Of a DNA stretch of 64,000 bases, positions 53,119 through 61,363 are shown one piece after another; the stretch's first letter is position 1, and the number at the start of each line of letters is the position of its first letter. This DNA is from Paraburkholderia elongata (GTDB taxonomy: Bacteria; Pseudomonadota; Gammaproteobacteria; Burkholderiales; Burkholderiaceae). The position numbers and the translations under genes were made by a program. The notes beneath the pieces are model-generated. The model ran no database searches. It was given only the letters and a program-made list of their open reading frames with translations, and was not told the DNA's origin. Where the stretch lies: the NCBI RefSeq assembly GCF_013177735.1, contig NZ_WOEZ01000126.1, positions 62,001 to 126,000 of the forward strand, read 5' to 3'.

Positions 53119-54417
53119 TTAGTGCTTGCCTTCGGTCTTGACGTCGTGCTTGCGGTTCAATGCACGGTAGCCGATGTCGCGGCGGTATTGCATGCCGTCG
53201 AACGAGATCTGATTGATCGTCTCGTACGCGACCGATTGCGCGCTGCGTACCGAATCCGCTAGACCGACCACACACAACACGCGGCCGCCCGAGGTGGTCA
53301 GCTTGCCGTTCGTCAGCGTGGTTCCGGCGTGGAAAGTGACCGAGTCCGCGGCTTCGGCCGGGATATCGCTGATCCGGTCACCCTTGCGCGGCGTGTCCGG
53401 ATAGTTGTACGCGGCGAGTACGACACCAAGTGCGGTACGGCGATCCCATTCGAGTTCGACCGTATCGAGCGTGCCGGCGATTGCCTGTTCGACCACCTTC
53501 GAAAAGTCGCCCTTCAGACGCGCCATGATCGGCTGCGTCTCGGGGTCGCCCATCCGGCAGTTGAATTCGAGCGTCTTCGGATTACCTTGCGCGTCGATCA
53601 TCAGGCCGGCGTACAGAAAGCCGGTGAAGCGGATACCTTCTTTCTCCATGCCACGCACGGTCGGCTGGATGATTTCGCGCATCACGCGGGCATGCAGCTG
53701 CGGCGTGACGATCGGCGCGGGCGAGTAAGCACCCATGCCGCCGGTGTTCGGACCCTGGTCGGCGTCGAGCAGACGCTTGTGGTCCTGGCTCGAGGCGAGC
53801 GCCAGCACATGCTTGCCGTCTACCATCACGATGAAGCTGGCTTCTTCGCCGGCGAGGAATTCCTCGATCACGACGCGCGCGCCGGCATCGCCTAGCTTGT
53901 TGTCCGACAGCATCATGTCGACGGCGGCGTGCGCTTCTTCCAGCGTTTGCGCAACGACGACGCCCTTGCCGGCGGCGAGGCCGTCGGCTTTGATCACGAT
54001 CGGCGCGCCCTTGGCGTCCAGATACGCGTGCGCGGCGGCGACGTCGGCGAAGGTTTCGTATTCGGCGGTCGGGATCGCATGGCGCTTCATGAACGCCTTG
54101 GCAAAATCTTTCGAGCTTTCGAGCTGCGCGGCTTCCTTGCTCGGCCCGAAAATCTTCAGACCGCGCGAGCGGAACAGGTTGACGATACCGGCGGCGAGCG
54201 GCCCTTCCGGTCCGACCAGTGTGAAGGCGATCTGCTCTTTTTCGACGAAATCGGCGAGTTCGGCCGGATCGGTGATGTCGATGTTGCGCAGACGCTCGTC
54301 CTGGGCGGTGCCGCCGTTGCCGGGAGCAACGTAGACGAGTTGGACCCGCGGCGATTGCGCGAGCTTCCATGCGAGCGCATGTTCGCGACCGCCGGAACCG
54401 ACGACGAGTAACTTCAT
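53119..54417 (-). CDS. purD: Phosphoribosylamine-glycine ligase
   Basis: PurD (432 aa) catalyses the second step of purine synthesis, making GAR from phosphoribosylamine and glycine. It has GSGGREHALAWKL at the N-terminus, ATP-grasp segments VIKADGLAAGKGV and LEFNCRMGDPETQ, and the C-terminal GGRVLCVVG. It is about 10-20 residues longer than the E. coli protein. purT (3.7 kb) uses its product. Confidence 0.97.
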   Translation of the reverse strand: MKLLVVGSGGREHALAWKLAQSPRVQLVYVAPGNGGTAQDERLRNIDITDPAELADFVEKEQIAFTLVGPEGPLAAGIVNLFRSRGLKIFGPSKEAAQLESSKDFAKAFMKRHAIPTAEYETFADVAAAHAYLDAKGAPIVIKADGLAAGKGVVVAQTLEEAHAAVDMMLSDNKLGDAGARVVIEEFLAGEEASFIVMVDGKHVLALASSQDHKRLLDADQGPNTGGMGAYSPAPIVTPQLHARVMREIIQPTVRGMEKEGIRFTGFLYAGLMIDAQGNPKTLEFNCRMGDPETQPIMARLKGDFSKVVEQAIAGTLDTVELEWDRRTALGVVLAAYNYPDTPRKGDRISDIPAEAADSVTFHAGTTLTNGKLTTSGGRVLCVVGLADSVRSAQSVAYETINQISFDGMQYRRDIGYRALNRKHDVKTEGKH

Positions 54418-54668
54418 GTGAATCCCCGAGACTTAAAAACCATAAACGGCTGAAGCAGCACGCTCAGCCGTGGAATAACAGCGAGGTTTGCAATGGGCCC
54501 GCAGCCAGACAACGGCGCAGGTCACATAGCGAACCCGGGTGGAGGCGGTGTGGAAGGGCCCAAACCAGCGCCCGACCAATGCCCGTTCAGCAACAACGCG
54601 AGGGCCAACCGGCGGCGCGGGCGTGTGGTTCGATACCGATCCACGCGCGAGACGCCGCCGGGACACGC

Positions 54669-55397
54669 TCATTCGTCGGCGATCGCGGCGTTTGTATAGA
54701 CTTCCTGCACGTCGTCCAAATTCTCCAGCGCGTCAAGCAGCTTCTGCATTTTCACCGCGTCTTCGCCCGTGAATTCGACTTCTGTCTGAGGTTTCATCGT
54801 CACCTCGGCCACTTCGGCCTTGAAGCCCGCGGCTTCAAGCGCGGCCTTCACCTTCGGGAAATCGTTCGGCGGGCACAGCACTTCGATACTGCCGTCTTCG
54901 TTCGTGACGACGTCGTCAGCGCCGGCTTCGAGCGCGGCTTCCATCAGCTTGTCTTCCGGCGTGCCGGGCGCGAACAGGAACTGGCCGACGTGATCGAACA
55001 TGAACGACACCGAGCCGTCCGTGCCCATGTTGCCGCCGTTCTTCGAAAACGCGTGACGCACGTCCGCCACCGTGCGGGTGCGGTTGTCGGTCATCGTGTC
55101 CACGATCACCGCCGCGCCGCCGATGCCATAGCCTTCGTAGCGGATTTCTTCGTAGTTTGCGCCGTCGACACCGCCTACACCGCGTTGGATCGCGCGGTTG
55201 ACGTTATCTTTCGGCATGTTGGCGTCGTACGCCTTTTCGACGGCGAGCCGCAGACGCGGGTTCGAGTCGATGTCACCGCCGCCCATGCGGGCCGCCACCT
55301 GAATTTCCTTGATGAGCCGCGTCCAGACCTTGCCGCGCTTGGCGTCGGCCGCTGCTTTCTTATGCTTGATGTTGGCCCATTTCGAATGACCCGCCAT
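54669..55397 (-). CDS. yebC: YebC/PmpR-family regulator (TACO1-like)
   Basis: This 242-residue protein belongs to the TACO1/YebC family, which affects transcription of some genes and, in recent work, translation of proline-rich stretches. It begins MAGHSKWANIKHKKAAADAKRGKVW and has GYGIGGAAVIVDTMTDNRTRT. The start is decided by homology (the frame is open from 55562). A proline-rich-translation role would be of interest near an FtsK with a Pro-Ala linker, but this is only a suggestion. Confidence 0.93.
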   Translation of the reverse strand: MAGHSKWANIKHKKAAADAKRGKVWTRLIKEIQVAARMGGGDIDSNPRLRLAVEKAYDANMPKDNVNRAIQRGVGGVDGANYEEIRYEGYGIGGAAVIVDTMTDNRTRTVADVRHAFSKNGGNMGTDGSVSFMFDHVGQFLFAPGTPEDKLMEAALEAGADDVVTNEDGSIEVLCPPNDFPKVKAALEAAGFKAEVAEVTMKPQTEVEFTGEDAVKMQKLLDALENLDDVQEVYTNAAIADE

Positions 55398-55837
55398 ACT
55401 TTTCTCCATCGCGCGCGCCAGTGGGGCGCACGCATAGTGCAATTGTCGTTGCGATGTCGGGCGCGCGGCGCTGCTGATTGCGACCTTGCGCCTCGATGTC
55501 AAACCGCTCGGCGCCAGACCGCCCGGTGTCAGACCTTCCTCAGCTTGATCGCGCCCGGCCAAGCCCGGCTAACGGGACCGAAGGTCGGCGGCGCGGTTGG
55601 GGCGGGGCAGTGCGGTCAGCGGGCGGCTCAGTGGCGCCCCAAGCGCGCCGGTCCCGGCAGACCCGGCGTAAAGGCACGATGCACCGGGTGGCAGTGCAAG
55701 TCGAGCCGCTCTTTGAGCGGATTCGAATTTTATCACGCCGCGGGGGCGCGGCAGAGGGGCGCGTAGCCGGAAACTGCTCGGAAATTAAGCGGCGGCGGCG
55801 TTTTGCGCGCGCCGCCGCCGCTTTCTTCAGCCCGCTG
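55398..55837. other. Intergenic region between yebC and upp
   Basis: No gene is supported in this 440-bp gap. It carries the upp terminator at 55789-55821 and is otherwise GC-rich with low-complexity CGGC stretches. Confidence 0.6.
55789..55821 (-). terminator. Intrinsic terminator of upp
   Basis: On the minus strand, GCGGCGGCGGCG and CGCCGCCGCCGC form a 12-bp stem with a 9-nt loop, followed by TTAATTT. It starts 16 bp after the upp stop. Confidence 0.8.
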
Positions 55838-56488
55838 TCAGTTTTTCGTGCCGAACAGGCGGTCGCCGGCGTCGCCGAGACCCGGCACGATGTACGCGTG
55901 CTCATTCAGGTGAGAATCGAGTGATGCCACGTACAGCTTGACGTCCGGATGGGCGTTCTGGAACACCTGCACGCCTTCCGGCGCGGCCACCAGCGCGAGA
56001 AACATGATGTTCTCGCCGGCCACGTTGCGGCGCTTGAGCACGTCCACGGCGTGCACGGCCGAGTAGCCGGTCGCGACCATCGGATCGCACAGAATGAACA
56101 CGCGGTCTTCCAGATCCGGCAGGCGCACTAGATACTCGACCGGGCGATGATCCTCGGCGCGATACACACCGATGTGGCCCACGCGCGCCGACGGCACCAG
56201 CTCCAGCAGGCCGTCCGACATGCCGATGCCGGCGCGCAGCACCGGCACGATCGCCAGTTTCTTGCCGGCGATCACCGGTGCGTCGATTTCCACCAGCGGC
56301 GTGGTGATGCGGCGCGTGGTCATCGGCAGGTTGCGGGTGATCTCGTAGCCCATCAGCAGCGTGATTTCGCGCAGCAGTTCGCGAAACGTGCGGGTCGAGG
56401 TGTCCCGGTCGCGCATATGCGACAGCTTATGCTGGATCAGCGGGTGATCGAGGATGAAAAGATTGGGAAAACGGCTGTCCTGAGTCAT
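55838..56488 (-). CDS. upp: Uracil phosphoribosyltransferase
   Basis: Upp (216 aa) salvages uracil with PRPP to UMP. It has VPVLRAGIGMSDG and the PRPP loop CDPMVATGYSA, with the C-terminal Y-I-V-PGLGDAGDR. The start is ATG 56488; the longer frame is not family-like. It has its own terminator and diverges from the SDR gene. Confidence 0.97.
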   Translation of the reverse strand: MTQDSRFPNLFILDHPLIQHKLSHMRDRDTSTRTFRELLREITLLMGYEITRNLPMTTRRITTPLVEIDAPVIAGKKLAIVPVLRAGIGMSDGLLELVPSARVGHIGVYRAEDHRPVEYLVRLPDLEDRVFILCDPMVATGYSAVHAVDVLKRRNVAGENIMFLALVAAPEGVQVFQNAHPDVKLYVASLDSHLNEHAYIVPGLGDAGDRLFGTKN

Positions 56489-56723
56489 GGCGGGGGCGCA
56501 AGCGGCGGCTAGAGGGATCGGTTTGGCGCTCCGCGCGGCCTGAAACCCGCTGGCGAACGCGCCACCGCGCAAGTTTACCGAAAGAGTGGCGCCGGAAGAT
56601 ACCGGAGATTGCAGTGGCCCGGCGCAGTCCGGCACCGATTCTTCTAGAATCGGGGGAAACTTTGCAACGATTGGGCAACCGCGGGGGCTCTCCGCGCTAC
56701 GGCTACGCCAAGAGGATACTCAC

Positions 56724-57506
56724 ATGGACATGGGAATCGCAGGACGCACCGCGCTGGTTTGCGCGGCCAGCAAGGGACTGGGACGCGGCTGCGCGGAAGC
56801 GCTGGCAGCCGAAGGCGTCAATCTGACGATCGTCGCGCGCACCGCGGAGACTCTGGAGGCGACCGCCGCCGAGATTCGCAAGCAAAGCGGCGTGGAAGTG
56901 AAGACCGTGGCGTGCGACATCACCACGCCCGAAGGACGCGCCGCAGCGCTCGCCGCCTGTCCGCAGCCGGACATTCTGGTCAATAACGCAGGCGGCCCGC
57001 CGCCGGGCGACTTCCGCAACTTCACGCACGAAGACTGGATTCGCGCGCTGGAGAGCAACATGCTCACGCCGATCGAACTGATTCGCGCGACCATCGACGG
57101 GATGAGCGAGCGCGGCTATGGCCGCATCGTCAACATCACGAGCTCGGCGGTCAAGGCGCCGATCGACGTGCTCGGCCTGTCTAACGGTGCGCGCTCGGGG
57201 CTGACCGGCTTCGTCGCGGGACTTGCGCGCAGCAAGGTGGCCTCCACGGGGGTAACGATCAACAACCTGCTGCCGGGGCTGTTCGACACCGACCGCATCG
57301 CCACCACCTTCACGGCGCAAGCCACGGCGCAAAACATCTCCGTCGACGATGCGCGCAAGCAGCGCATGAAGACGATCCCCGCCGGCCGTTTCGGCAATCG
57401 CGATGAATTCGGCCGCGCCTGTGCATTCCTGTGCAGCGTGCATGCCGGCTACATCACCGGCCAGAACTGGCTGGTCGACGGCGGCGCTTACCCGGGTACG
57501 TTCTGA
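56724..57506 (+). CDS. SDR-family oxidoreductase with atypical catalytic residues
   Basis: This is a 260-residue Rossmann-fold SDR. It has AASKGLGRG (NAD(P) loop), NNAGG at 87-91, the Ser in NITSSAV and a C-terminal WLVDGGAYPG. Where classical SDRs have Tyr-x-x-x-Lys, it reads S153-N-G-A-R157. It may be a 3-oxoacyl-ACP reductase-like protein with altered chemistry. It is followed by mgsA at 75 bp. Start 56724 agrees with MDMGIAGRTALV. Confidence 0.85.
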   Translation: MDMGIAGRTALVCAASKGLGRGCAEALAAEGVNLTIVARTAETLEATAAEIRKQSGVEVKTVACDITTPEGRAAALAACPQPDILVNNAGGPPPGDFRNFTHEDWIRALESNMLTPIELIRATIDGMSERGYGRIVNITSSAVKAPIDVLGLSNGARSGLTGFVAGLARSKVASTGVTINNLLPGLFDTDRIATTFTAQATAQNISVDDARKQRMKTIPAGRFGNRDEFGRACAFLCSVHAGYITGQNWLVDGGAYPGTF

Positions 57507-57581
57507 ACGGGCACATTTTGAAGCCCGGCATCACCATCACTACAACAACGACATTCACAACGGTTTCAGGAGTCTTACGTC

Positions 57582-57971
57582 ATGACCACCCGCATTGCGC
57601 TGATCGCCCACGATCACAAGAAAGACGACATCGTCAAACTGGCCGGCGAATACGTCGATACGCTCAGGCGTTGCAACATCATCGCGACCGGCACGACTGG
57701 CACGCGCATTGGTGACGCGCATGGCCTCACCGTCGAGCGCATGTTGTCCGGCCCGCATGGCGGCGACCTGCAGATTGGCGCGCAACTCGCAGAAGGGCGG
57801 GTAGACATGGTGATCTTTCTGCGCGACCCGATGACGCCGCAGCCGCACGAACCGGATATCAACGCGCTGGTGCGTGCCTGCGACGTTCACAACATTCCGT
57901 GCGCCACCAACATTTCGACCGCGCGAATGATTCTCGACGTGCTGACTTTGCGCCTCACGCAGCTGGTCTAG
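57582..57971 (+). CDS. mgsA: Methylglyoxal synthase
   Basis: MgsA (129 aa) converts dihydroxyacetone phosphate to methylglyoxal and phosphate, a bypass used when phosphate is low or sugar phosphates build up. It contains ALIAHDHKKDD, ATGTTGTRI, the catalytic region MLSGPHGGDLQIGA, and FLRDPMTPQPHEPDI. Its neighbours are redox enzymes. Confidence 0.96.
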   Translation: MTTRIALIAHDHKKDDIVKLAGEYVDTLRRCNIIATGTTGTRIGDAHGLTVERMLSGPHGGDLQIGAQLAEGRVDMVIFLRDPMTPQPHEPDINALVRACDVHNIPCATNISTARMILDVLTLRLTQLV

Positions 57972-58024
57972 ACCAACGCAGTGGTGCTTTACGATCGAAC
58001 GAAACCACAAACCAGGGAGACATG

Positions 58025-58999
58025 ATGGTCAAAGCAATCCGATTCGATAAAACCGGCGGCCCGGAGGTGATGAAATGGGTCGACGTCGAAGTGGGCGAGC
58101 CGTGTGCGGGCGAGATCCGCATTAAACAGAACGCGGTCGGGCTGAACTATATCGACGTGTATTTCCGCACGGGCTTGTACCAGCAGCCGTTGCCGGGTGG
58201 CCTCGGGATGGAAGCGGCGGGTGAAGTCACCGCGGTCGGCGCGGGCGTGACCGCGCTCAAGGTGGGCGATCGTGTGGCCTACGTAGCGCGTCCTCCTGGC
58301 GCCTATTCCCAGGAGCGTGTGTTGCCGGCGGCGCATGCCGTCAAGGTGCCGGACGCGTTGAGCGACGAGCAGGCGGCTTCCGTGATGCTGCAAGGGCTGA
58401 CCGCGCAATATCTGTTGCGCCGCACGTATCCGGTAAAAGCGGGCGATACGATCCTGATCCAGGCCGCAGCCGGTGGCGTCGGCCTGCTGGTTTGCCAGTG
58501 GGCGAAGGCGCTCGGCGCAACGGTGATCGGTACGGTCAGCTCGGACGAGAAAGCCGAAATCGCCAAAGCGCACGGCTGCGATCACGCGATCGTCTATACG
58601 CGCGAGAACTTCACCAAGCGCGTGCGCGAGATCACCGATGGCGCAGGCGTGCCGGTCGTGTACGACTCGATCGGTAAAGACACGTTTACGGGTTCGCTCG
58701 ATTGCCTCGCGCCGCTCGGCCTGTTCGTGAGCTTCGGCAATGCGTCGGGACCGTTGCCGCCGATCGATTCGTCGGAGTTCGCCGGACGGGGTTCGCTGTT
58801 CTTTACGCGCCCCACACTCTTCACCTATATCGCCAAACGCAGCGATTACGAGGCGATGTCCTCGGAGCTGTTCGACGTGCTGGAGTCGGGCAAGGTGAAG
58901 ACGAGCATCAATCAGCGCTACGCGCTGGCGGACGTGGGCCGCGCTCACGCCGATCTCGAAGGCCGCCGTACCACGGGCTCGACGATTCTGCTGCCGTAA
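58025..58999 (+). CDS. NADPH:quinone oxidoreductase (zeta-crystallin type)
   Basis: This is a 324-residue MDR-family enzyme. It has a catalytic-domain core with VGLNYIDVYFRTGLY and a Rossmann fold with IQAAAGGVGLLVCQWAK. No zinc ligands are seen, as in QOR. It reduces quinones by one electron using NADPH. AGGGAG is 8 nt before ATG 58025 (a tandem ATG at 58022). It ends 329 bp before the kdp operon. Confidence 0.9.
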   Translation: MVKAIRFDKTGGPEVMKWVDVEVGEPCAGEIRIKQNAVGLNYIDVYFRTGLYQQPLPGGLGMEAAGEVTAVGAGVTALKVGDRVAYVARPPGAYSQERVLPAAHAVKVPDALSDEQAASVMLQGLTAQYLLRRTYPVKAGDTILIQAAAGGVGLLVCQWAKALGATVIGTVSSDEKAEIAKAHGCDHAIVYTRENFTKRVREITDGAGVPVVYDSIGKDTFTGSLDCLAPLGLFVSFGNASGPLPPIDSSEFAGRGSLFFTRPTLFTYIAKRSDYEAMSSELFDVLESGKVKTSINQRYALADVGRAHADLEGRRTTGSTILLP

Positions 59000-59328
59000 G
59001 CGCGTCAATGCCTGGGCGCGTGCCCACATCGCCACGCGGGAGCAGGCAGCACCCGGCAAGCAGCGCTCGGCAAGTCGCCGGCGCGCTGCATGCTGCCATC
59101 AAGGCGCAATAGCCACGCCATAAAAATTCCGCGCTGCACCACAGCCCGCGCGAGCGTTGCTTTTCCCCGCAAAGCCAGACCCCATGGGCCTCAGGCCGTT
59201 CCATACCCAGCGGAGCGGCCTGTTTCGTTTACGTGTTTTTTATACCACCCCTGCCATCTTTGACCAGGCCTTTACGCGGATCGGCATAACGTTCTACCCA
59301 TCCAAAGTCCGCTACTGGAGAACACAAA
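59000..59328 (+). promoter_or_regulatory. Upstream region of the kdp operon
   Basis: A TTGACC (59260-59265) is followed by GCATAA (59284-59289) with an 18-nt spacer, a possible sigma-70-type promoter. A T-rich ACGTGTTTTTTATACC stretch just before it might suit a KdpE-type response regulator; KdpDE genes are not in view. No other gene is supported. Confidence 0.3.
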
Positions 59329-59442
59329 ATGGATGTGCTGTACGTCGGGGGGATGGTGCTATTCGCAGCGCTTACCTTTGCTTTGATTGCCGGCTGCGAG
59401 AAGTTGATGCAGTTCCGGCGCGGCCAGGGAGCACGCTCATGA
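59329..59442 (+). CDS. 37-residue membrane peptide at the head of the kdp operon
   Basis: ATG 59329 to TGA 59442 encodes MDVLYVGGMVLFAALTF... with one transmembrane segment of about 20 residues (around 3-22), then CEKLMQFRRGQGARS. GGAG lies 10 nt before the ATG. Its stop overlaps the kdpF start (ATGA, 59439-59442), a translational coupling. The arrangement suggests an extra subunit or regulator of the Kdp pump. Confidence 0.65.
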   Translation: MDVLYVGGMVLFAALTFALIAGCEKLMQFRRGQGARS

Positions 59443-59531
59443 CCTGGATTCTGTGGTTATCGGGCGCTGCTACTGCGCTGCTGTTCGCTTACCTCGTCTA
59501 TGCGCTGCTGCGCGCGGAGGACATTGAATGA
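59439..59531 (+). CDS. kdpF: K+-transporting ATPase subunit KdpF
   Basis: KdpF (30 aa) is a single hydrophobic helix that stabilises the KdpABC complex (MTWILWLSGAATALLFAYLVYALL...). It overlaps both the micro-gene before it and kdpA after it by 4 bp. The length and position are typical. Confidence 0.85.
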   Translation: MTWILWLSGAATALLFAYLVYALLRAEDIE

Positions 59532-61333
59532 ACTCCAACAATGTCCTGCAAATGGTCATTTTTCTGGTCGTGCTGCTCGCGGCCGCAGTGCCCGTTGCCC
59601 GCTATCTGACGCGCGTGATGGACGGCACCTCTCGCGTGGTCCGCTTCGGCGGTCCGCTCGAGCGTTTGCTGTACCGTATCGCCGGGGTCGACTCGTCGAC
59701 GGAAATGAGCTGGAAGCACTACGCCATCGCCACGGTCGCCTTCAACGTGCTCGGTGTGCTGGTCCTGTACCTCCTGTTGCGTGTTCAAGGCTGGCTGCCG
59801 GGCAACCCGCAAGCCTTCGGTCCGATGTCGGTCGACAGCGCCTTCAATACGGCTGTCAGCTTCGTCACCAACACCAACTGGCAGGATTACACGCCTGAGC
59901 AGACCGCCGGCTATCTGACGCAGATGCTCGGCCTGACGGTGCAGAACTTCCTGTCCGCTGCCACCGGCATCGTCGTGGTGATCGCGCTGATCCGCGGTTT
60001 CGCACGTCATACGGCGAAGACCATCGGTAACTTCTGGGTCGACATCACGCGTGTGACGCTATACATGCTGCTGCCGATGTCGGTGATTGTCGCTGGTTTG
60101 CTGATGAGCCAGGGCGTGATCCAGAACTTCAAGTCGTATCAGGACGTGCCGACTCTGCAGACCACGACCTATGCGGCACCGAAGCTCGATGCACAAGGCA
60201 ACCCGGTGAAGGACGCGAAGGGCAATGCGGTGACGGTCGACACCAAGCTGACGACGCAGACCATCGCCATGGGCCCGGTGGCGACGCAGGAAGCGATCAA
60301 GATGCTCGGCACCAACGGTGGCGGCTTCTTCAACGCGAACTCGGCACACCCGTACGAAAACCCGACGCCGTTCAGCAACTTCCTGCAGATCTTCTCCATG
60401 CTGATTATCCCGGCGGCGCTGGCCCTGGTGTTCGGCCGGATGATCGCGGACCGCAAGCAGGGTATTGCTGTACTCGCCGTGATGACGATTGCTTTCGCCG
60501 CTTGCGTGGTGGGTGAAATCAGCGCGGAGCAGGCCGGCAACCCGACCCTGACCTCGCTGAACGTCGACCAGTCCGCCAATGCGTTGCAGTCGGGCGGCAA
60601 CATGGAAGGCAAGGAAACGCGCTTCGGTATCGCGCAGTCGGGCATCTTCACGGTCGCCACGACGGCGGCATCGTGCGGTGCAGTCGACAACACGCACGAC
60701 TCGCTGACCCCGCTCGGCGGCCTCTACCCGATGCTGCTGATCCAGTTGGGCGAAGTGGTCTTCGGCGGCGTGGGCTCCGGTATGTACGGGATGCTCGTGT
60801 TCGCCATGCTCGCGGTGTTCGTCGCAGGCTTGATGATCGGCCGCACGCCGGAATACGTCGGCAAGAAGATCGAAGCGTATGAGATGAAGATGGTGTCGAT
60901 CGTCGTGCTGCTCACGCCGCTGCTGGTGCTCGTAGGTACCTCGATCGCGGTGCTGACCGATGCGGGTAAGGCAGGTATCGCCAACCCCGGTGCACACGGC
61001 TTCTCAGAAATTCTCTACGCGTTCAGCTCGGCTGCGAACAACAACGGTAGCGCGTTTGCTGGCCTGACGGTGAGCACGCCGTTCTACAACTGGTTGACCG
61101 CGATTGCGATGTGGTTTGGCCGCTTCGGCTCGCTGATTCCGGTGCTGGCGATTGCCGGCTCGCTGGCGGCGAAGAAACGCCTGGCTGTCACCGGTGGCAC
61201 GCTGCCTACGCATGGTCCGCTGTTTGTGGTGTTGCTGCTTGGCACCGTGCTGCTCGTCGGCGCACTGACGTACGTGCCTGCGCTCGCTCTCGGCCCCGGC
61301 GTCGAACATCTGATGATGATCGCCGGCCATTAA
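59528..61333 (+). CDS. kdpA: K+-transporting ATPase potassium-binding subunit
   Basis: KdpA (601 aa, typical) is the K+-selective membrane subunit of the high-affinity Kdp pump, related to Trk/Ktr channels. It has about ten transmembrane helices and four pore-loop segments: TNTNWQ, GTNGGGFFNANS, GGLYPMLLIQLGEVVFGGVGSG and AANNNGSAFAG. It overlaps kdpF. Confidence 0.97.
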   Translation: MNSNNVLQMVIFLVVLLAAAVPVARYLTRVMDGTSRVVRFGGPLERLLYRIAGVDSSTEMSWKHYAIATVAFNVLGVLVLYLLLRVQGWLPGNPQAFGPMSVDSAFNTAVSFVTNTNWQDYTPEQTAGYLTQMLGLTVQNFLSAATGIVVVIALIRGFARHTAKTIGNFWVDITRVTLYMLLPMSVIVAGLLMSQGVIQNFKSYQDVPTLQTTTYAAPKLDAQGNPVKDAKGNAVTVDTKLTTQTIAMGPVATQEAIKMLGTNGGGFFNANSAHPYENPTPFSNFLQIFSMLIIPAALALVFGRMIADRKQGIAVLAVMTIAFAACVVGEISAEQAGNPTLTSLNVDQSANALQSGGNMEGKETRFGIAQSGIFTVATTAASCGAVDNTHDSLTPLGGLYPMLLIQLGEVVFGGVGSGMYGMLVFAMLAVFVAGLMIGRTPEYVGKKIEAYEMKMVSIVVLLTPLLVLVGTSIAVLTDAGKAGIANPGAHGFSEILYAFSSAANNNGSAFAGLTVSTPFYNWLTAIAMWFGRFGSLIPVLAIAGSLAAKKRLAVTGGTLPTHGPLFVVLLLGTVLLVGALTYVPALALGPGVEHLMMIAGH

Positions 61334-61363
61334 TACGGGCCATTCGAGAAAAACGAGGATTCA

